Shown here in pieces: positions 41,797-52,663 of a stretch of 64,000 nucleotides of DNA; the stretch's first letter is position 1, and each line of letters begins with the position of its first letter. The notes under the pieces are model-generated. The model made no database searches. It saw only the letters and a program-made list of their open reading frames with translations, and was not told the origin of the DNA. This DNA is from Arthrobacter woluwensis (GTDB taxonomy: Bacteria; Actinomycetota; Actinomycetes; Actinomycetales; Micrococcaceae). The translations under genes were made by a program, and so were the position numbers. Where the stretch lies: contig NZ_JAUSXR010000001.1 of NCBI RefSeq assembly GCF_030816155.1, positions 1,426,001 to 1,490,000 of the forward strand, written 5' to 3'.

Positions 41797-44475
41797 ATGA
41801 AGTCGCAGGAAATCACCAAGCGCTGGGTGGACTTTTTCGTCTCCAAGGGCCACACCGCGGTGCCGTCCGCCTCGTTGGTCTCGAACGACCCCAGCCTGCT
41901 CTTCACCGTGGCCGGCATGGTTCCCTTCATCCCGTACCTGACCGCGCAGGAGACCCCTCCGTACAGCCGTGCCACGAGCGTCCAGAAGTGCATCCGCACC
42001 GGTGACATCGAAGAAGTCGGCAAGACCGCACGCCACGGCACCTTCTTCCAGATGTGCGGCAACTTCTCCTTCGGCGACTACTTCAAGGAAGACGCCATCA
42101 AGTTCGCCTACGAACTGCTCACCAGCCCGGTGGAGGACGGCGGCTACGGCCTGCCCGAGGAGAAGCTCTGGGTCACGGTCTACGAGGACGACGACGAGGC
42201 CCGCGAACTCTGGCTCAAGCACACCGCGATCCCGGCCGAGCGCATCCAGCGCATGGGCAAGAGCGACAACTACTGGTCCACCGGCCAGCCCGGCCCGGCC
42301 GGCCCCTGCTCGGAGATCTACTACGACCGCGGCCCGGCGTACGGCATCGAGGGCGGCCCCGAGGCGGACGACAACCGTTATGTGGAGATCTGGAACCTGG
42401 TCTTCATGCAGTACCAGATCGACAATGTGAAGTCGAAGGTGGACTTCGACATCGTCGGCGAGCTGCCCAAGAAGAACATCGACACCGGCCTCGGCATGGA
42501 ACGCCTCGCCATGATCCTGCAGGGCGTGGAGAACATGTACGAGACGGACCAGGTCCGCCCCGTGATCGACAAGGCCTCCGAGCTCTCCGGCAAGGAGTAC
42601 ACCTCCGCCGAGAGCCCCGAGGACCCGCACCACACGGACGATGTGCGCATGCGCGTCGTGGCGGACCACGTCCGCTCCGCCCTCATGCTGATCGCCGACG
42701 GCGTCACCCCGTCCAACGAAGGCCGTGGCTACGTGCTGCGCCGCCTGATCCGGCGCGCGGTTCGCTCCATGCGCCTGCTGGGCGTCGAGCAGGCCTGCCT
42801 GCCCGAGCTGCTGCCCGCCTCCCGCGACGCCATGAAGGGCGTCTACCCGGTGGTCGAACTCGAGTTCGACCGGATCTCCCGGATCGCCTACGCCGAGGAG
42901 CGGGCGTTCCTGCGCACCATCGCCTCCGGCACCGCTCGTCTCGACGAAGCCGTGGTCCAGGCGAAGTCCCAGGGCGCCTCGCTGTCCGGTGAGGACGCCT
43001 TCGCGCTGCACGACACCTACGGCTTCCCGATCGACCTGACGCTCGAGATGGCCGAGGAGGCCGGCGTCGCCGTCGACGAGAAGCAGTTCCGCGACCTCAT
43101 GCAGGAGCAGCGCCAGCGTGCCCAGGCGGACGCCAAAGCCAAGAAGGGCGGCCACGCCGACGTCACCGTCTTCCGCGACATCCTGGCCGACGGCGAGACC
43201 GTGTTCACCGGCTACGACGAGCTGGAGACCGAGTCCCGGGTCCGCGCGCTGCTCAGCGGCGGCGCCCGCACGGGTCACGCCACCACGGGCGATGAGATCG
43301 AACTGGTCCTCGCGGAGACCCCGTTCTATGCGGAGGCCGGCGGTCAGGCCGCCGACACCGGTCTGATCACGGGTGACGGCTTCGTGGTCGAGGTGCTGGA
43401 CGTCCAGCGCCCGGTCAAGGGGCTCTCGGTGCACAAGGCCCTGGTGCGCGAGGGTGAGATCTCCTCCGACGCGATCGTGCGCGCCGCCGTGGACGCGGAG
43501 CGCCGTCACGCTGGCGAGCAGGCGCACACCGCCACGCACCTGGTTCACGCCGCCCTGCACCAGATCCTGGGCAAGGAGGCCACCCAGCGTGGTTCCTTCA
43601 ACAAGGCCGGCTACCTCCGCTTCGACTTCGCCTGGGGTGAGCAGCTCTCCGGTGCCACCAAGAGCGAGATCGAGGAAGTGGCCAACCTCGCCATCCGGAA
43701 CAACTTCGAGGTGAAGACCTCGGTGATGGGCCTCGAGCAGGCGAAGGCTCTCGGCGCCATGGCCCTCTTCGGCGAGAACTACGGCAGCGAAGTCCGCGTC
43801 GTGGAGATCGACGGCGCCTGGTCCCGTGAACTCTGCGGTGGCACCCACGTGGGCAGCACCTCGCGGATCGGCAGCCTGAACCTGCTGGGCGAGCAGTCCG
43901 TCGGCTCGGGCAACCGCCGTGTGGAGGCCTTCGTCGGCATGGAGGCGTTCCGCCACTTCGCCGCAGAGCGCGCCCTGGTGACCGAGCTCAGCGAGATGTT
44001 CAAGGTCCCCTCCGGCCAGCTGTCCGAGCGCATCGGCGCCACGCTGAGCAAGCTCAAGGCCGCGGAGAAGGAACTCGACCGCCTGCGCAAGGAACAGCTC
44101 GCCGCTCAGGCCGCCACGCTGCTGAACAGCGCCAGCGACGCGAACGGCGTTCGTGTGATCGCGCACGACGCCGGCACGGTCGGCGGCGCGGATGACCTCC
44201 GCTCGCTCGTGCTGGATCTCCGCGGACGCCTGGGCAGCGAAGCGGCGACCGTCGCCGTGGCCGGCGTCGCGAACGGCCGTCCCGTGGTCCTGGTCGCCAC
44301 GAACGACGAGGCCCGCGCGGCCGGTGTCAAGGCCGGCGCCCTGGTCCGCACTGCCGCCGGGATCCTCGGCGGCGGTGGCGGCGGCAAGGACGACATCGCC
44401 CAGGGCGGCGGGACCGACGCCGCGAAGATCCCCACGGCTCTCACCGCCATCGTCGACGCGATCCGCAACCGCTAG
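41797..44475 (+). CDS. alaS: Alanine--tRNA ligase
   Basis: 892-aa AlaRS. The catalytic domain begins MKSQEITKRWVDFFVSKGHT and includes SLLFTVAGMVPFIPYL, RNRHGTFFQM-type ARHGTFFQMCGNFSFGDYFK and GPAGPCSEIYYDRG. The editing domain has the zinc motifs HTATHLVHAALHQILG and CGGTHV. The C-terminal C-Ala domain ends with the glycine-rich GGGGGGKDDIAQGGG. The ATG at 41797 matches family starts; upstream in-frame codons encode non-homologous residues. The ATG has only a distant, weak Shine-Dalgarno. It begins a long chain of closely packed genes (ruvX, mltG, aroE). Confidence 0.96.
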   Translation: MKSQEITKRWVDFFVSKGHTAVPSASLVSNDPSLLFTVAGMVPFIPYLTAQETPPYSRATSVQKCIRTGDIEEVGKTARHGTFFQMCGNFSFGDYFKEDAIKFAYELLTSPVEDGGYGLPEEKLWVTVYEDDDEARELWLKHTAIPAERIQRMGKSDNYWSTGQPGPAGPCSEIYYDRGPAYGIEGGPEADDNRYVEIWNLVFMQYQIDNVKSKVDFDIVGELPKKNIDTGLGMERLAMILQGVENMYETDQVRPVIDKASELSGKEYTSAESPEDPHHTDDVRMRVVADHVRSALMLIADGVTPSNEGRGYVLRRLIRRAVRSMRLLGVEQACLPELLPASRDAMKGVYPVVELEFDRISRIAYAEERAFLRTIASGTARLDEAVVQAKSQGASLSGEDAFALHDTYGFPIDLTLEMAEEAGVAVDEKQFRDLMQEQRQRAQADAKAKKGGHADVTVFRDILADGETVFTGYDELETESRVRALLSGGARTGHATTGDEIELVLAETPFYAEAGGQAADTGLITGDGFVVEVLDVQRPVKGLSVHKALVREGEISSDAIVRAAVDAERRHAGEQAHTATHLVHAALHQILGKEATQRGSFNKAGYLRFDFAWGEQLSGATKSEIEEVANLAIRNNFEVKTSVMGLEQAKALGAMALFGENYGSEVRVVEIDGAWSRELCGGTHVGSTSRIGSLNLLGEQSVGSGNRRVEAFVGMEAFRHFAAERALVTELSEMFKVPSGQLSERIGATLSKLKAAEKELDRLRKEQLAAQAATLLNSASDANGVRVIAHDAGTVGGADDLRSLVLDLRGRLGSEAATVAVAGVANGRPVVLVATNDEARAAGVKAGALVRTAAGILGGGGGGKDDIAQGGGTDAAKIPTALTAIVDAIRNR

Positions 44476-44481
44476 GCACGG

Positions 44482-45030
44482 ATGGAAGACCATGCACAGA
44501 CGTCTCCGGCGGACGCTCCACGGGGCGTCCGCCTGGGGATCGACGTCGGCCTGGTGAGGGTCGGGGTGGCCGTCAGCGATCCGGACGGAATCCTGGCCAC
44601 CCCTTTCAAGACCTTGCAGCGTGACAGCAAGAAGAATTCGGACATCGGAGTGATCGTCCGCCAGATCATCGAGCGGCAGGTCCGGTGGGCGTTCGTCGGC
44701 CTTCCGCGCACTTTGCGCGGCGGGGAGAGTCAGTCCACGCAGATGGCGCTGGACTACGCTCAGATCCTCGCCGACCGGCTTCAAGAGGCCGCCGTCGAGT
44801 GCTCCGTGGCGATGCTCGACGAGCGTCTGACCACCGTCACGGCGCACCGGACGCTTCGCGAAGCTGGAATGGACGGCCGGGAACATCGTAAAGTGGTGGA
44901 TCAGGTGGCGGCGGTGAACATCCTCCAGCATGCGCTTGACATGCAGAAACGCCAAGGACCTGATGTGGGGACGCCGGTGCGCGCCCATTCCGCCACCTTC
45001 GAGGAAAGTGATGGAGGCACCCGTACGTGA
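44482..45030 (+). CDS. ruvX: Putative pre-16S rRNA nuclease / Holliday junction resolvase-like YqgF (RuvX)
   Basis: 182 aa, RNase H-like fold: GVRLGIDVGLVRVGVAVSDPDG at the N-terminus (catalytic Asp), VRWAFVGLPRTLRGGES in the middle and VAMLDERLTTVTAHRTLREAG (catalytic Glu/Asp region). E. coli YqgF processes the 5' end of 16S rRNA; a junction-resolvase role has also been proposed. The 20-residue C-terminal tail is variable. It starts 6 nt after the alaS stop and overlaps mltG by 4 nt. Confidence 0.92.
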   Translation: MEDHAQTSPADAPRGVRLGIDVGLVRVGVAVSDPDGILATPFKTLQRDSKKNSDIGVIVRQIIERQVRWAFVGLPRTLRGGESQSTQMALDYAQILADRLQEAAVECSVAMLDERLTTVTAHRTLREAGMDGREHRKVVDQVAAVNILQHALDMQKRQGPDVGTPVRAHSATFEESDGGTRT

Positions 45031-47069
45031 GCACGGACAACAACGAGCCCGGGGACAAGCAGTCCCGGGCTGACGGTCCCATGGCCGCAGAGGGGATGCC
45101 GCTGACCCGGCGGGAACTTCGTGCGCGGGAGCGTCTTCTCGCTCAGCGCGAGGAACAGGAGCGGGCCGCGCGCGCCGCTGCTCCGTTCGATCAGGAGCAG
45201 GACGAGCTGCCGCGACGGCGCGACGCCTTCCAGCGACAGGACACCCCGACGCCGGCCGAGAAGGCCGCCGAGGAACGCGCCGGCGCTGAGAAGGCTGCCG
45301 CTGAAAAGGCCGCCGAGCGTGCCCGTGCGGCCCAGGCCGCCGCCGACAAGGCCGCGGCAGAGAAGGCTCAGGCGGAGAAGGCCCGGCTCGAACGGGCCGC
45401 CGCCGAGAAGGCTCAGGCTGACAAGGCCCGCCGTGACCGGGCCGCCGCAGCGGAAGCAGCAGCGGCCGAACGCGCGGCAGCAGAGAAGGCTCGCCTCGAC
45501 AAGGCCGCGGCCGACAAAGCCCAGATGGAGAAGGCTCAGGCTGAGAAGGCCCAGACTGAGAAAGTCAGGGCTGAGAAGGCCCAAGCCGAAAGAATCCAGG
45601 CGGAGAAGGCGGCAGCCGAGAGTGCCCTGGCTGCGAAGACCGCCTCCGAGCCGGCTGCCGAGGGCGACCTCAAGGACAGCGCCCAGCGCAACGACGCTCC
45701 GTCCGCATCGGGGTCCGAGTCCCGCATCGCGCCGGTCCCTGCGACGGCTCACGCCCAGCACTTCTACCCGGAACCGACGCACACCCGCCTCAATCCTCTG
45801 GCGCATGCTCACCGGCCCGCTGCTCAGACCGCTCGTCCCGAAACCGCTGCGGAGGCGGCCGACGCTGCCGCCGTCGAGGACTCCGAGGCCCAGCACCACG
45901 GCCAGCACGAGGCGGCCGGGACGCACGGTTTCCAGTTCATCCACTCTCCGGAACCGGGGCATGACGAGGACGAGCCCGCCAAGACCGCGTTCCAGGAGGA
46001 AGTGGCCAGTCCCCGCAAGCACCGCCGGGTGCGCGGCTGGGTGGCCGTGCTCCTGTCCTTCCTGCTCGTGGCAGGCGGTGCGTTCGCCGCGTTCCAGTTC
46101 ATCGGGCCCAGCCTCGGCTGGGGCCGCGTGACCGACTACCCGGGGCCCGGCACGGGTTCCGTGTCCGTCGAGGTCGCGCAGGGTTCGTCCGTCACCCAGG
46201 TGGCCAACTCCCTCAAGGAGGAGGGCGTGGTCGCCGATGCCGGGACGTTCATCAAGGCGTTCGGCGAGTCCGGTATCACGCTCTCTCCGGGCAAGTACAC
46301 GTTCCGCAAGGAGATGAAGTCCGCGGACGCCGTGAACGTCTTCGGCGCGAGCGGCAAGGACAAGGTCTCGTACGTCGCGCTCTCGGCCGGTCTGCGGCTG
46401 GGGGAGTCCCTCGAAGCGATCGCCAAGGGGACCGGACTCGAGATCTCGGATCTGAAGAACCTCGCCAACGCCCCGGGACAGTTCGGGGTGTCCTCGAAGG
46501 CGAAGAACCTGGAAGGCTATCTGTTCCCGGGCGAGTACCGGTTCGCCGTGGGCAGCACCGCGAAGCAGGTGATCGGCCAGCTGGTCAAGGCCACGCAGGA
46601 CGAGCTCAAGGCCCAAGGCGTGACCGACGCCGACGAGCAGTACCGCATGCTGACCATCGCCTCGATCGTGCAGGCCGAGGCAGGACGGGCGGACTATCCG
46701 ACCGTCGCCGGCGCCGTCATGAACCGCCTGAAGCACAACGCCCAGACGGTCGGTTTCATCCAGTCGGACGCCACGGTGACGTACGGGCTGGGCCGGAAGA
46801 GCTACGAGCTCACCCAGGCCGAGAAGGACGATAAGAGCAACCCGTACAACACCTATGCGAACCCCGGCCTGCCGGTCGGTCCCATCGGATCCCCGGGCAA
46901 GATGGCGATCGATGCCGCAGCCCATCCGAAGGCTTCCGACTACCTGTTCTGGGTGACCATCAACCTGGACACGGGTGAGACGCGCTTCGCGAAGACCCTG
47001 GAGGAGCACAACCGCAACGTGGCGCTCTACCAGGAGTGGTGCAGCGCCAACGCAGGACGTTGCCAATGA
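45027..47069 (+). CDS. mltG: Endolytic transglycosylase MltG with a long Ala/Lys/Glu-rich N-terminal region
   Basis: 680 aa. Membrane-bound lytic transglycosylase that cuts nascent peptidoglycan strands. Residues 76-205 are a low-complexity helix built from repeated AEKAQ/AEKAR-like units, followed by a linker to about 330. Then come one membrane helix (about 336-358) and the extracytoplasmic YceG domain. The catalytic region is LTIASIVQAEAGRADYPTVAGAVMNRL, with YPGV-like SDATVTYGLG and NTYANPGLPVGPIGSPG. Usual MltG proteins are 340-400 aa; the excess is all cytoplasmic and N-terminal. GTG 45027 overlaps ruvX by 4 nt, and the stop overlaps the aroE ATG. Confidence 0.93.
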   Translation: MSTDNNEPGDKQSRADGPMAAEGMPLTRRELRARERLLAQREEQERAARAAAPFDQEQDELPRRRDAFQRQDTPTPAEKAAEERAGAEKAAAEKAAERARAAQAAADKAAAEKAQAEKARLERAAAEKAQADKARRDRAAAAEAAAAERAAAEKARLDKAAADKAQMEKAQAEKAQTEKVRAEKAQAERIQAEKAAAESALAAKTASEPAAEGDLKDSAQRNDAPSASGSESRIAPVPATAHAQHFYPEPTHTRLNPLAHAHRPAAQTARPETAAEAADAAAVEDSEAQHHGQHEAAGTHGFQFIHSPEPGHDEDEPAKTAFQEEVASPRKHRRVRGWVAVLLSFLLVAGGAFAAFQFIGPSLGWGRVTDYPGPGTGSVSVEVAQGSSVTQVANSLKEEGVVADAGTFIKAFGESGITLSPGKYTFRKEMKSADAVNVFGASGKDKVSYVALSAGLRLGESLEAIAKGTGLEISDLKNLANAPGQFGVSSKAKNLEGYLFPGEYRFAVGSTAKQVIGQLVKATQDELKAQGVTDADEQYRMLTIASIVQAEAGRADYPTVAGAVMNRLKHNAQTVGFIQSDATVTYGLGRKSYELTQAEKDDKSNPYNTYANPGLPVGPIGSPGKMAIDAAAHPKASDYLFWVTINLDTGETRFAKTLEEHNRNVALYQEWCSANAGRCQ

Positions 47070-47977
47070 TGCGCAGGGCCGCGGTCCTCGGGCATCCCAT
47101 CTCCCACTCGAAGTCACCCGCGCTGCACAATGCGGCGTACCGTGTGCTGGGCTTCGACGCCGAGTACACCGCGGTGGATGTGGACGAGCCCGAGCTGACC
47201 GCCTTCATGGCCGGAGTGCGCCGCGAGCCGGCCTGGTGCGGCCTGTCCGTCACCATGCCGCTCAAACGGGCGATGGTCTCCGAGGTCGATGAGTGCGTCG
47301 GCGCCGCGGCCGAACTCGGGGTGCTGAACACCGTGGTCGTGACGACGGATGCCGACGGCGCCACCCGGCTCACGGGCCATAACACGGACGTCACGGGCAT
47401 CATCAACGCCCTCCGCCACGCCGCGGGCCTGCCGACGCTCCACGGGGTTCCCGGCGACGGGTCCACCCTGGGACGCCGCGCCGCGATCCTGGGCGCCGGG
47501 GGGACCTCCGCGGCCGCGATCACGGCGCTGTCCCGGCTGGGACACCGTGACGTGGTGCTCTTCGCCCGGGATGAAAGCCGGGCGGCCGAGGCGTTCGGCG
47601 CCGCGGACGCGAGCGGGGTGCGGCTCAGCCTGCTGCCCTACGACTCGGCGACCGGCAGTCTGGTGGAGTACGACGTCGTGATCTCGACGCTGCCGCCCCG
47701 TGCGGCGGACGGCCTGGCGGCCCAGCTGGCGGACCGGGGGAGTGCCCCGTCGCCGGGTGACGTGCCTCCGGTCCTTCTGGACGTCGCGTACGAGCCGTGG
47801 CCCAGTGCACTGGCCTCCGCGTGGTCCGCCCGGGGCGGGACCGTGGTGCCGGGGCTGGAGATGCTGCTCTACCAGGCGGTCGAACAAGTGCTTCTCTTTA
47901 CCGGAAACGGGCCCGAGAAGGCCCCTCGCGTCATCGACGCGATGTGTGACGCAGTGAACGCACCCCGACGCGGGTGA
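47066..47977 (+). CDS. aroE: Shikimate dehydrogenase
   Basis: 303 aa. Reduces 3-dehydroshikimate with NADPH, step four of the shikimate pathway. The substrate domain has [24 protein letters not shown] and [12 protein letters not shown] (catalytic Lys), and [13 protein letters not shown]. The NADP domain has the [20 protein letters not shown] dinucleotide loop; the end [21 protein letters not shown] is conserved. ATG 47066 overlaps the mltG stop (ATGA); a second ATG follows directly. It is 28 nt upstream of aroC and starts a run of aromatic biosynthesis genes. Confidence 0.93.
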   Translation: MMRRAAVLGHPISHSKSPALHNAAYRVLGFDAEYTAVDVDEPELTAFMAGVRREPAWCGLSVTMPLKRAMVSEVDECVGAAAELGVLNTVVVTTDADGATRLTGHNTDVTGIINALRHAAGLPTLHGVPGDGSTLGRRAAILGAGGTSAAAITALSRLGHRDVVLFARDESRAAEAFGAADASGVRLSLLPYDSATGSLVEYDVVISTLPPRAADGLAAQLADRGSAPSPGDVPPVLLDVAYEPWPSALASAWSARGGTVVPGLEMLLYQAVEQVLLFTGNGPEKAPRVIDAMCDAVNAPRRG

Positions 47978-48005
47978 CCGGGCACAAGCATGGCAGGATG
48001 GACAT

Positions 48006-49205
48006 ATGTTTCGTTGGTTAACCGCTGGTGAGTCTCATGGCCCCGCGCTCGTCGGGATCGTCGAAGGCGTCCCGGCAGGCGTCGAACTGTCGAGCGAGGA
48101 CGTCCGTGACGCCCTCGCTCGGCGCCGTCTCGGTTACGGCCGCGGCGCCCGGATGAAGTTCGAACAGGACGAGGTCACCATCATCGGTGGCGTCCGGCAC
48201 GGCCTGACCCAGGGCGGCCCCGTGGCCATCGAGGTGGGCAACACCGAATGGCCCAAGTGGGAGCGCGTCATGTCCGCGGATCCCGTGGATCCGGAGGAGT
48301 TGGCCACCTCGGCCCGCAACGCCCCTCTGACGCGTCCGCGCCCCGGCCACGCCGACTTCACCGGCATGCAGAAGTACGGCTTCCCTGAAGCCCGCCCGGT
48401 CCTGGAGCGCGCCAGCGCCCGTGAGACGGCCACCCGCGTGGCCCTCGGCACCGTGGCCGCGAAGTTCCTCCGCCAGCTCGGCGTCGAACTCATCAGCCAC
48501 ACCACCGCGGTGGGCACCGTCGCCGTGCCGGATGGCACGCCGCTGCCCTCGCCGTCGGACCTGATCGCGCTCGACGCGGATCCGCTGCGCTGCTTCGACC
48601 GCGAGACCTCGGACGCCATGGTGGCCGAGGTGGATGCCGCTCACAAGGAGGGCGAGACCCTCGGCGGTGTCGTCGAGGTACTCGCCTACGGCCTTCCGCC
48701 GGGACTCGGCAGCTACGTGCACTGGGACCGCCGCCTGGACGCCCGCCTGGCGTCCGCGCTCATGGGCATCCAGGCCATCAAGGGCGTGGAGGTCGGCGAC
48801 GGCTTCGCCACGGCCGCCCGCCGCGGCTCCGCCGCACACGACGAGATGGTCAAGGACGAGAACGGCGAGATCTCCCGCCTGAGCAACCGCGCCGGCGGCA
48901 TCGAAGGCGGCATGAGCATCGGGACCGTGCTGCGCGTCCGCGCCGCCATGAAGCCGATCGCCACCGTGCCCCGCGCGCTCCAGACCGTGGACGTCACGAC
49001 GGGTGAGGCCGCCAAGGCCCATCACCAGCGCTCGGACGTCTGTGCCGTGCCCGCGGCCGGCGTCGTGGCCGAGGCCATGGTGGCCCTGGTCCTCGCGGAG
49101 GCCATGCTGGAGAAGTTCGGCGGTGACTCGGTGGCCGAGACCCGCCGCAACCTCCAGAACTACCTGGCAGCCATCCCGGAGGAGCTCAGCTCCTCCGGCC
49201 ACTGA
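48006..49205 (+). CDS. aroC: Chorismate synthase
   Basis: 399 aa. FMN-dependent enzyme that converts EPSP to chorismate, the last common step to aromatic amino acids. Starts [21 protein letters not shown] (His10 region) and shows [50 protein letters not shown] and the [10 protein letters not shown] and [20 protein letters not shown] motifs. Length is typical for actinobacteria. It lies between aroE and aroK in an aroECKB cluster. AGGATGG lies upstream of the ATG. Confidence 0.97.
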   Translation: MFRWLTAGESHGPALVGIVEGVPAGVELSSEDVRDALARRRLGYGRGARMKFEQDEVTIIGGVRHGLTQGGPVAIEVGNTEWPKWERVMSADPVDPEELATSARNAPLTRPRPGHADFTGMQKYGFPEARPVLERASARETATRVALGTVAAKFLRQLGVELISHTTAVGTVAVPDGTPLPSPSDLIALDADPLRCFDRETSDAMVAEVDAAHKEGETLGGVVEVLAYGLPPGLGSYVHWDRRLDARLASALMGIQAIKGVEVGDGFATAARRGSAAHDEMVKDENGEISRLSNRAGGIEGGMSIGTVLRVRAAMKPIATVPRALQTVDVTTGEAAKAHHQRSDVCAVPAAGVVAEAMVALVLAEAMLEKFGGDSVAETRRNLQNYLAAIPEELSSSGH

Positions 49206-49234
49206 TACGGCAACTGAAACACAGGGAGCCCCAC

Positions 49235-51419
<2,185 letters not shown>

Positions 51420-51464
51420 CACACGGCCCGCCGGGCCGCATTCCGGGCAGTCCGCCGGACACGG

Positions 51465-51470
51465 TAGACT
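51465..51470 (+). promoter_or_regulatory. Candidate -10 box for efp-nusB
   Basis: TAGACT matches TAnnnT and predicts a leader of about 73 nt. GCCCGCCGGGC upstream could be a weak terminator for the aro genes. Confidence 0.4.
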
Positions 51471-51549
51471 GGATCTCGGTTTTTTGACAACTACATGGCT
51501 GTTCGCGCCCTCAGGGCCCCGGACAGTCCGCATCGGGAGAGAGGCTGCA

Positions 51550-52114
51550 GTGGCAACCACGAACGACATCAAGAACGGCACCGTCCTCAAGCTGGAGGGC
51601 AACCTCTGGAACGTCATCGAGTTCCAGCACGTGAAGCCGGGCAAGGGCGGCGCGTTCGTGCGCACCAAGCTCCGCAACATCCTCTCCGGCAAGGTCGTGG
51701 ACAAGACCTTCAACGCCGGCGCCAAGATCGAGACCGCCACGGTCGACCGCCGCGATTACACCTACCTGTACCAGGACGGCGCCGACTACGTCTTCATGGA
51801 CGTGCAGGACTACGACCAGCTCACCGTGACCCCGGAGGTCGTGGGCAACGCGAAGAACTTCATGCTGGAGAACCAGCAGGTCATCATCGCCATGCACGAC
51901 GGTTCGCCGCTGTACCTCGAAATGCCGGCCAGCGTCGTCCTCGAGATCACCTACACCGAGCCCGGCCTGCAGGGTGACCGTTCCCTCCGCCGGCACCAAG
52001 CCCGCCACCGTGGAGACCGGCTACGAGATCCAGGTCCCGCTGTTCCTCGAGCAGGGCACCCGCGTCAAGGTCGACACCCGCGACGGCAGCTACCTGGGCC
52101 GGGTCACCGACTAG
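51550..52114 (+). CDS. efp: Elongation factor P, with a one-base frameshift
   Basis: Translation factor that relieves ribosome stalling at polyproline. The three OB-type domains are visible: [40 protein letters not shown] (tip loop with Lys at the usual modification site), [20 protein letters not shown], and [28 protein letters not shown]. After LQGDRS the frame breaks: TTCCCTCC (51981-51988) has one C too many. Without it the text reads [15 protein letters not shown] and the protein is 187 aa, the exact family length. EF-P is nearly always intact in bacteria, so a sequence error is likely. The extra base makes efp run into the nusB frame. Confidence 0.92.
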
Positions 52115-52524
52115 TGAGCGCCCGCGGCAAGGCCCGCAACCGGGCACTCGACATCCTGTTTGAAGCCGAGCAGCGTCAGGTCACCCCGTTCTCCGTGATC
52201 AAGGAGCGGCGTGAGCACACCGACCAGATCATCAACCCCTACACGGTGGAAGTGGTCGAAGGTGTGGTGTCGCTGCAGGAGACCATCGACGAGTTCCTGA
52301 CCACCTACGCCCAGGGCTGGACCCTGGAGCGCATGCCGAATGTGGACCGGATCATCCTCCGCATCGGGACCTGGGAACTGCTCTACAACGAGGACGTGCC
52401 GGACAGCGTGGCCGTGAGCGAGGCCGTGAGCCTCGCCAAGACCCTGTCCACGGACGACTCACCCGCGTTCATCAACGGCCTGCTCGGTCGTTTGAAGGAG
52501 CTCAAGCCCACGCTGCTCGCCTGA
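52114..52524 (+). CDS. nusB: Transcription antitermination factor NusB
   Basis: 136 aa. RNA-binding all-helical protein that works with NusE/S10 in rRNA antitermination. It begins [21 protein letters not shown] and shows [47 protein letters not shown] and [29 protein letters not shown], the conserved core. GTG 52114 overlaps the efp stop by one base (TAGTG), so the two are translationally coupled. It ends 31 nt before a very strong terminator facing prsW. Confidence 0.95.
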   Translation: MSARGKARNRALDILFEAEQRQVTPFSVIKERREHTDQIINPYTVEVVEGVVSLQETIDEFLTTYAQGWTLERMPNVDRIILRIGTWELLYNEDVPDSVAVSEAVSLAKTLSTDDSPAFINGLLGRLKELKPTLLA

Positions 52525-52555
52525 TCCCCGCGAGGGATCCAGCGCTCAGTGGTGG

Positions 52556-52604
52556 ACGACGACGGCGGCCCGCCCCCTTTCCGGGGGCGGGCCGCCGTCG
52601 TCGT
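52556..52604. terminator. Bidirectional terminator between nusB and prsW
   Basis: Perfect 22-bp arms (52556-52577 and 52583-52604) with a 5-nt loop, followed by TTT. It serves the convergent nusB and prsW transcripts. Confidence 0.88.
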
Positions 52605-52663
52605 TTGCCGAGATCACAGTTCGCGGAGGTCTCAGTCTGCAGAAGTCTCAGTGTGCGGAGAGC

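Noticed and set aside
40969..44988. 1339-codon open frame on the minus strand opposite alaS
   Set aside because: High-GC codon bias creates long antisense open frames. Its translation is low-complexity His/Gly/Ala/Val with no domain, and the plus-strand alaS is unambiguous. The same applies to the long minus frames opposite carB, rel, thrS and asnB.
51484..52524. One continuous frame that would encode an EF-P/NusB fusion protein
   Set aside because: The middle of that frame is nonsense in EF-P terms. The correct EF-P C-terminus lies in another frame after removing one C, and nusB has its own GTG overlapping the efp stop. The fusion is a by-product of the frameshift.
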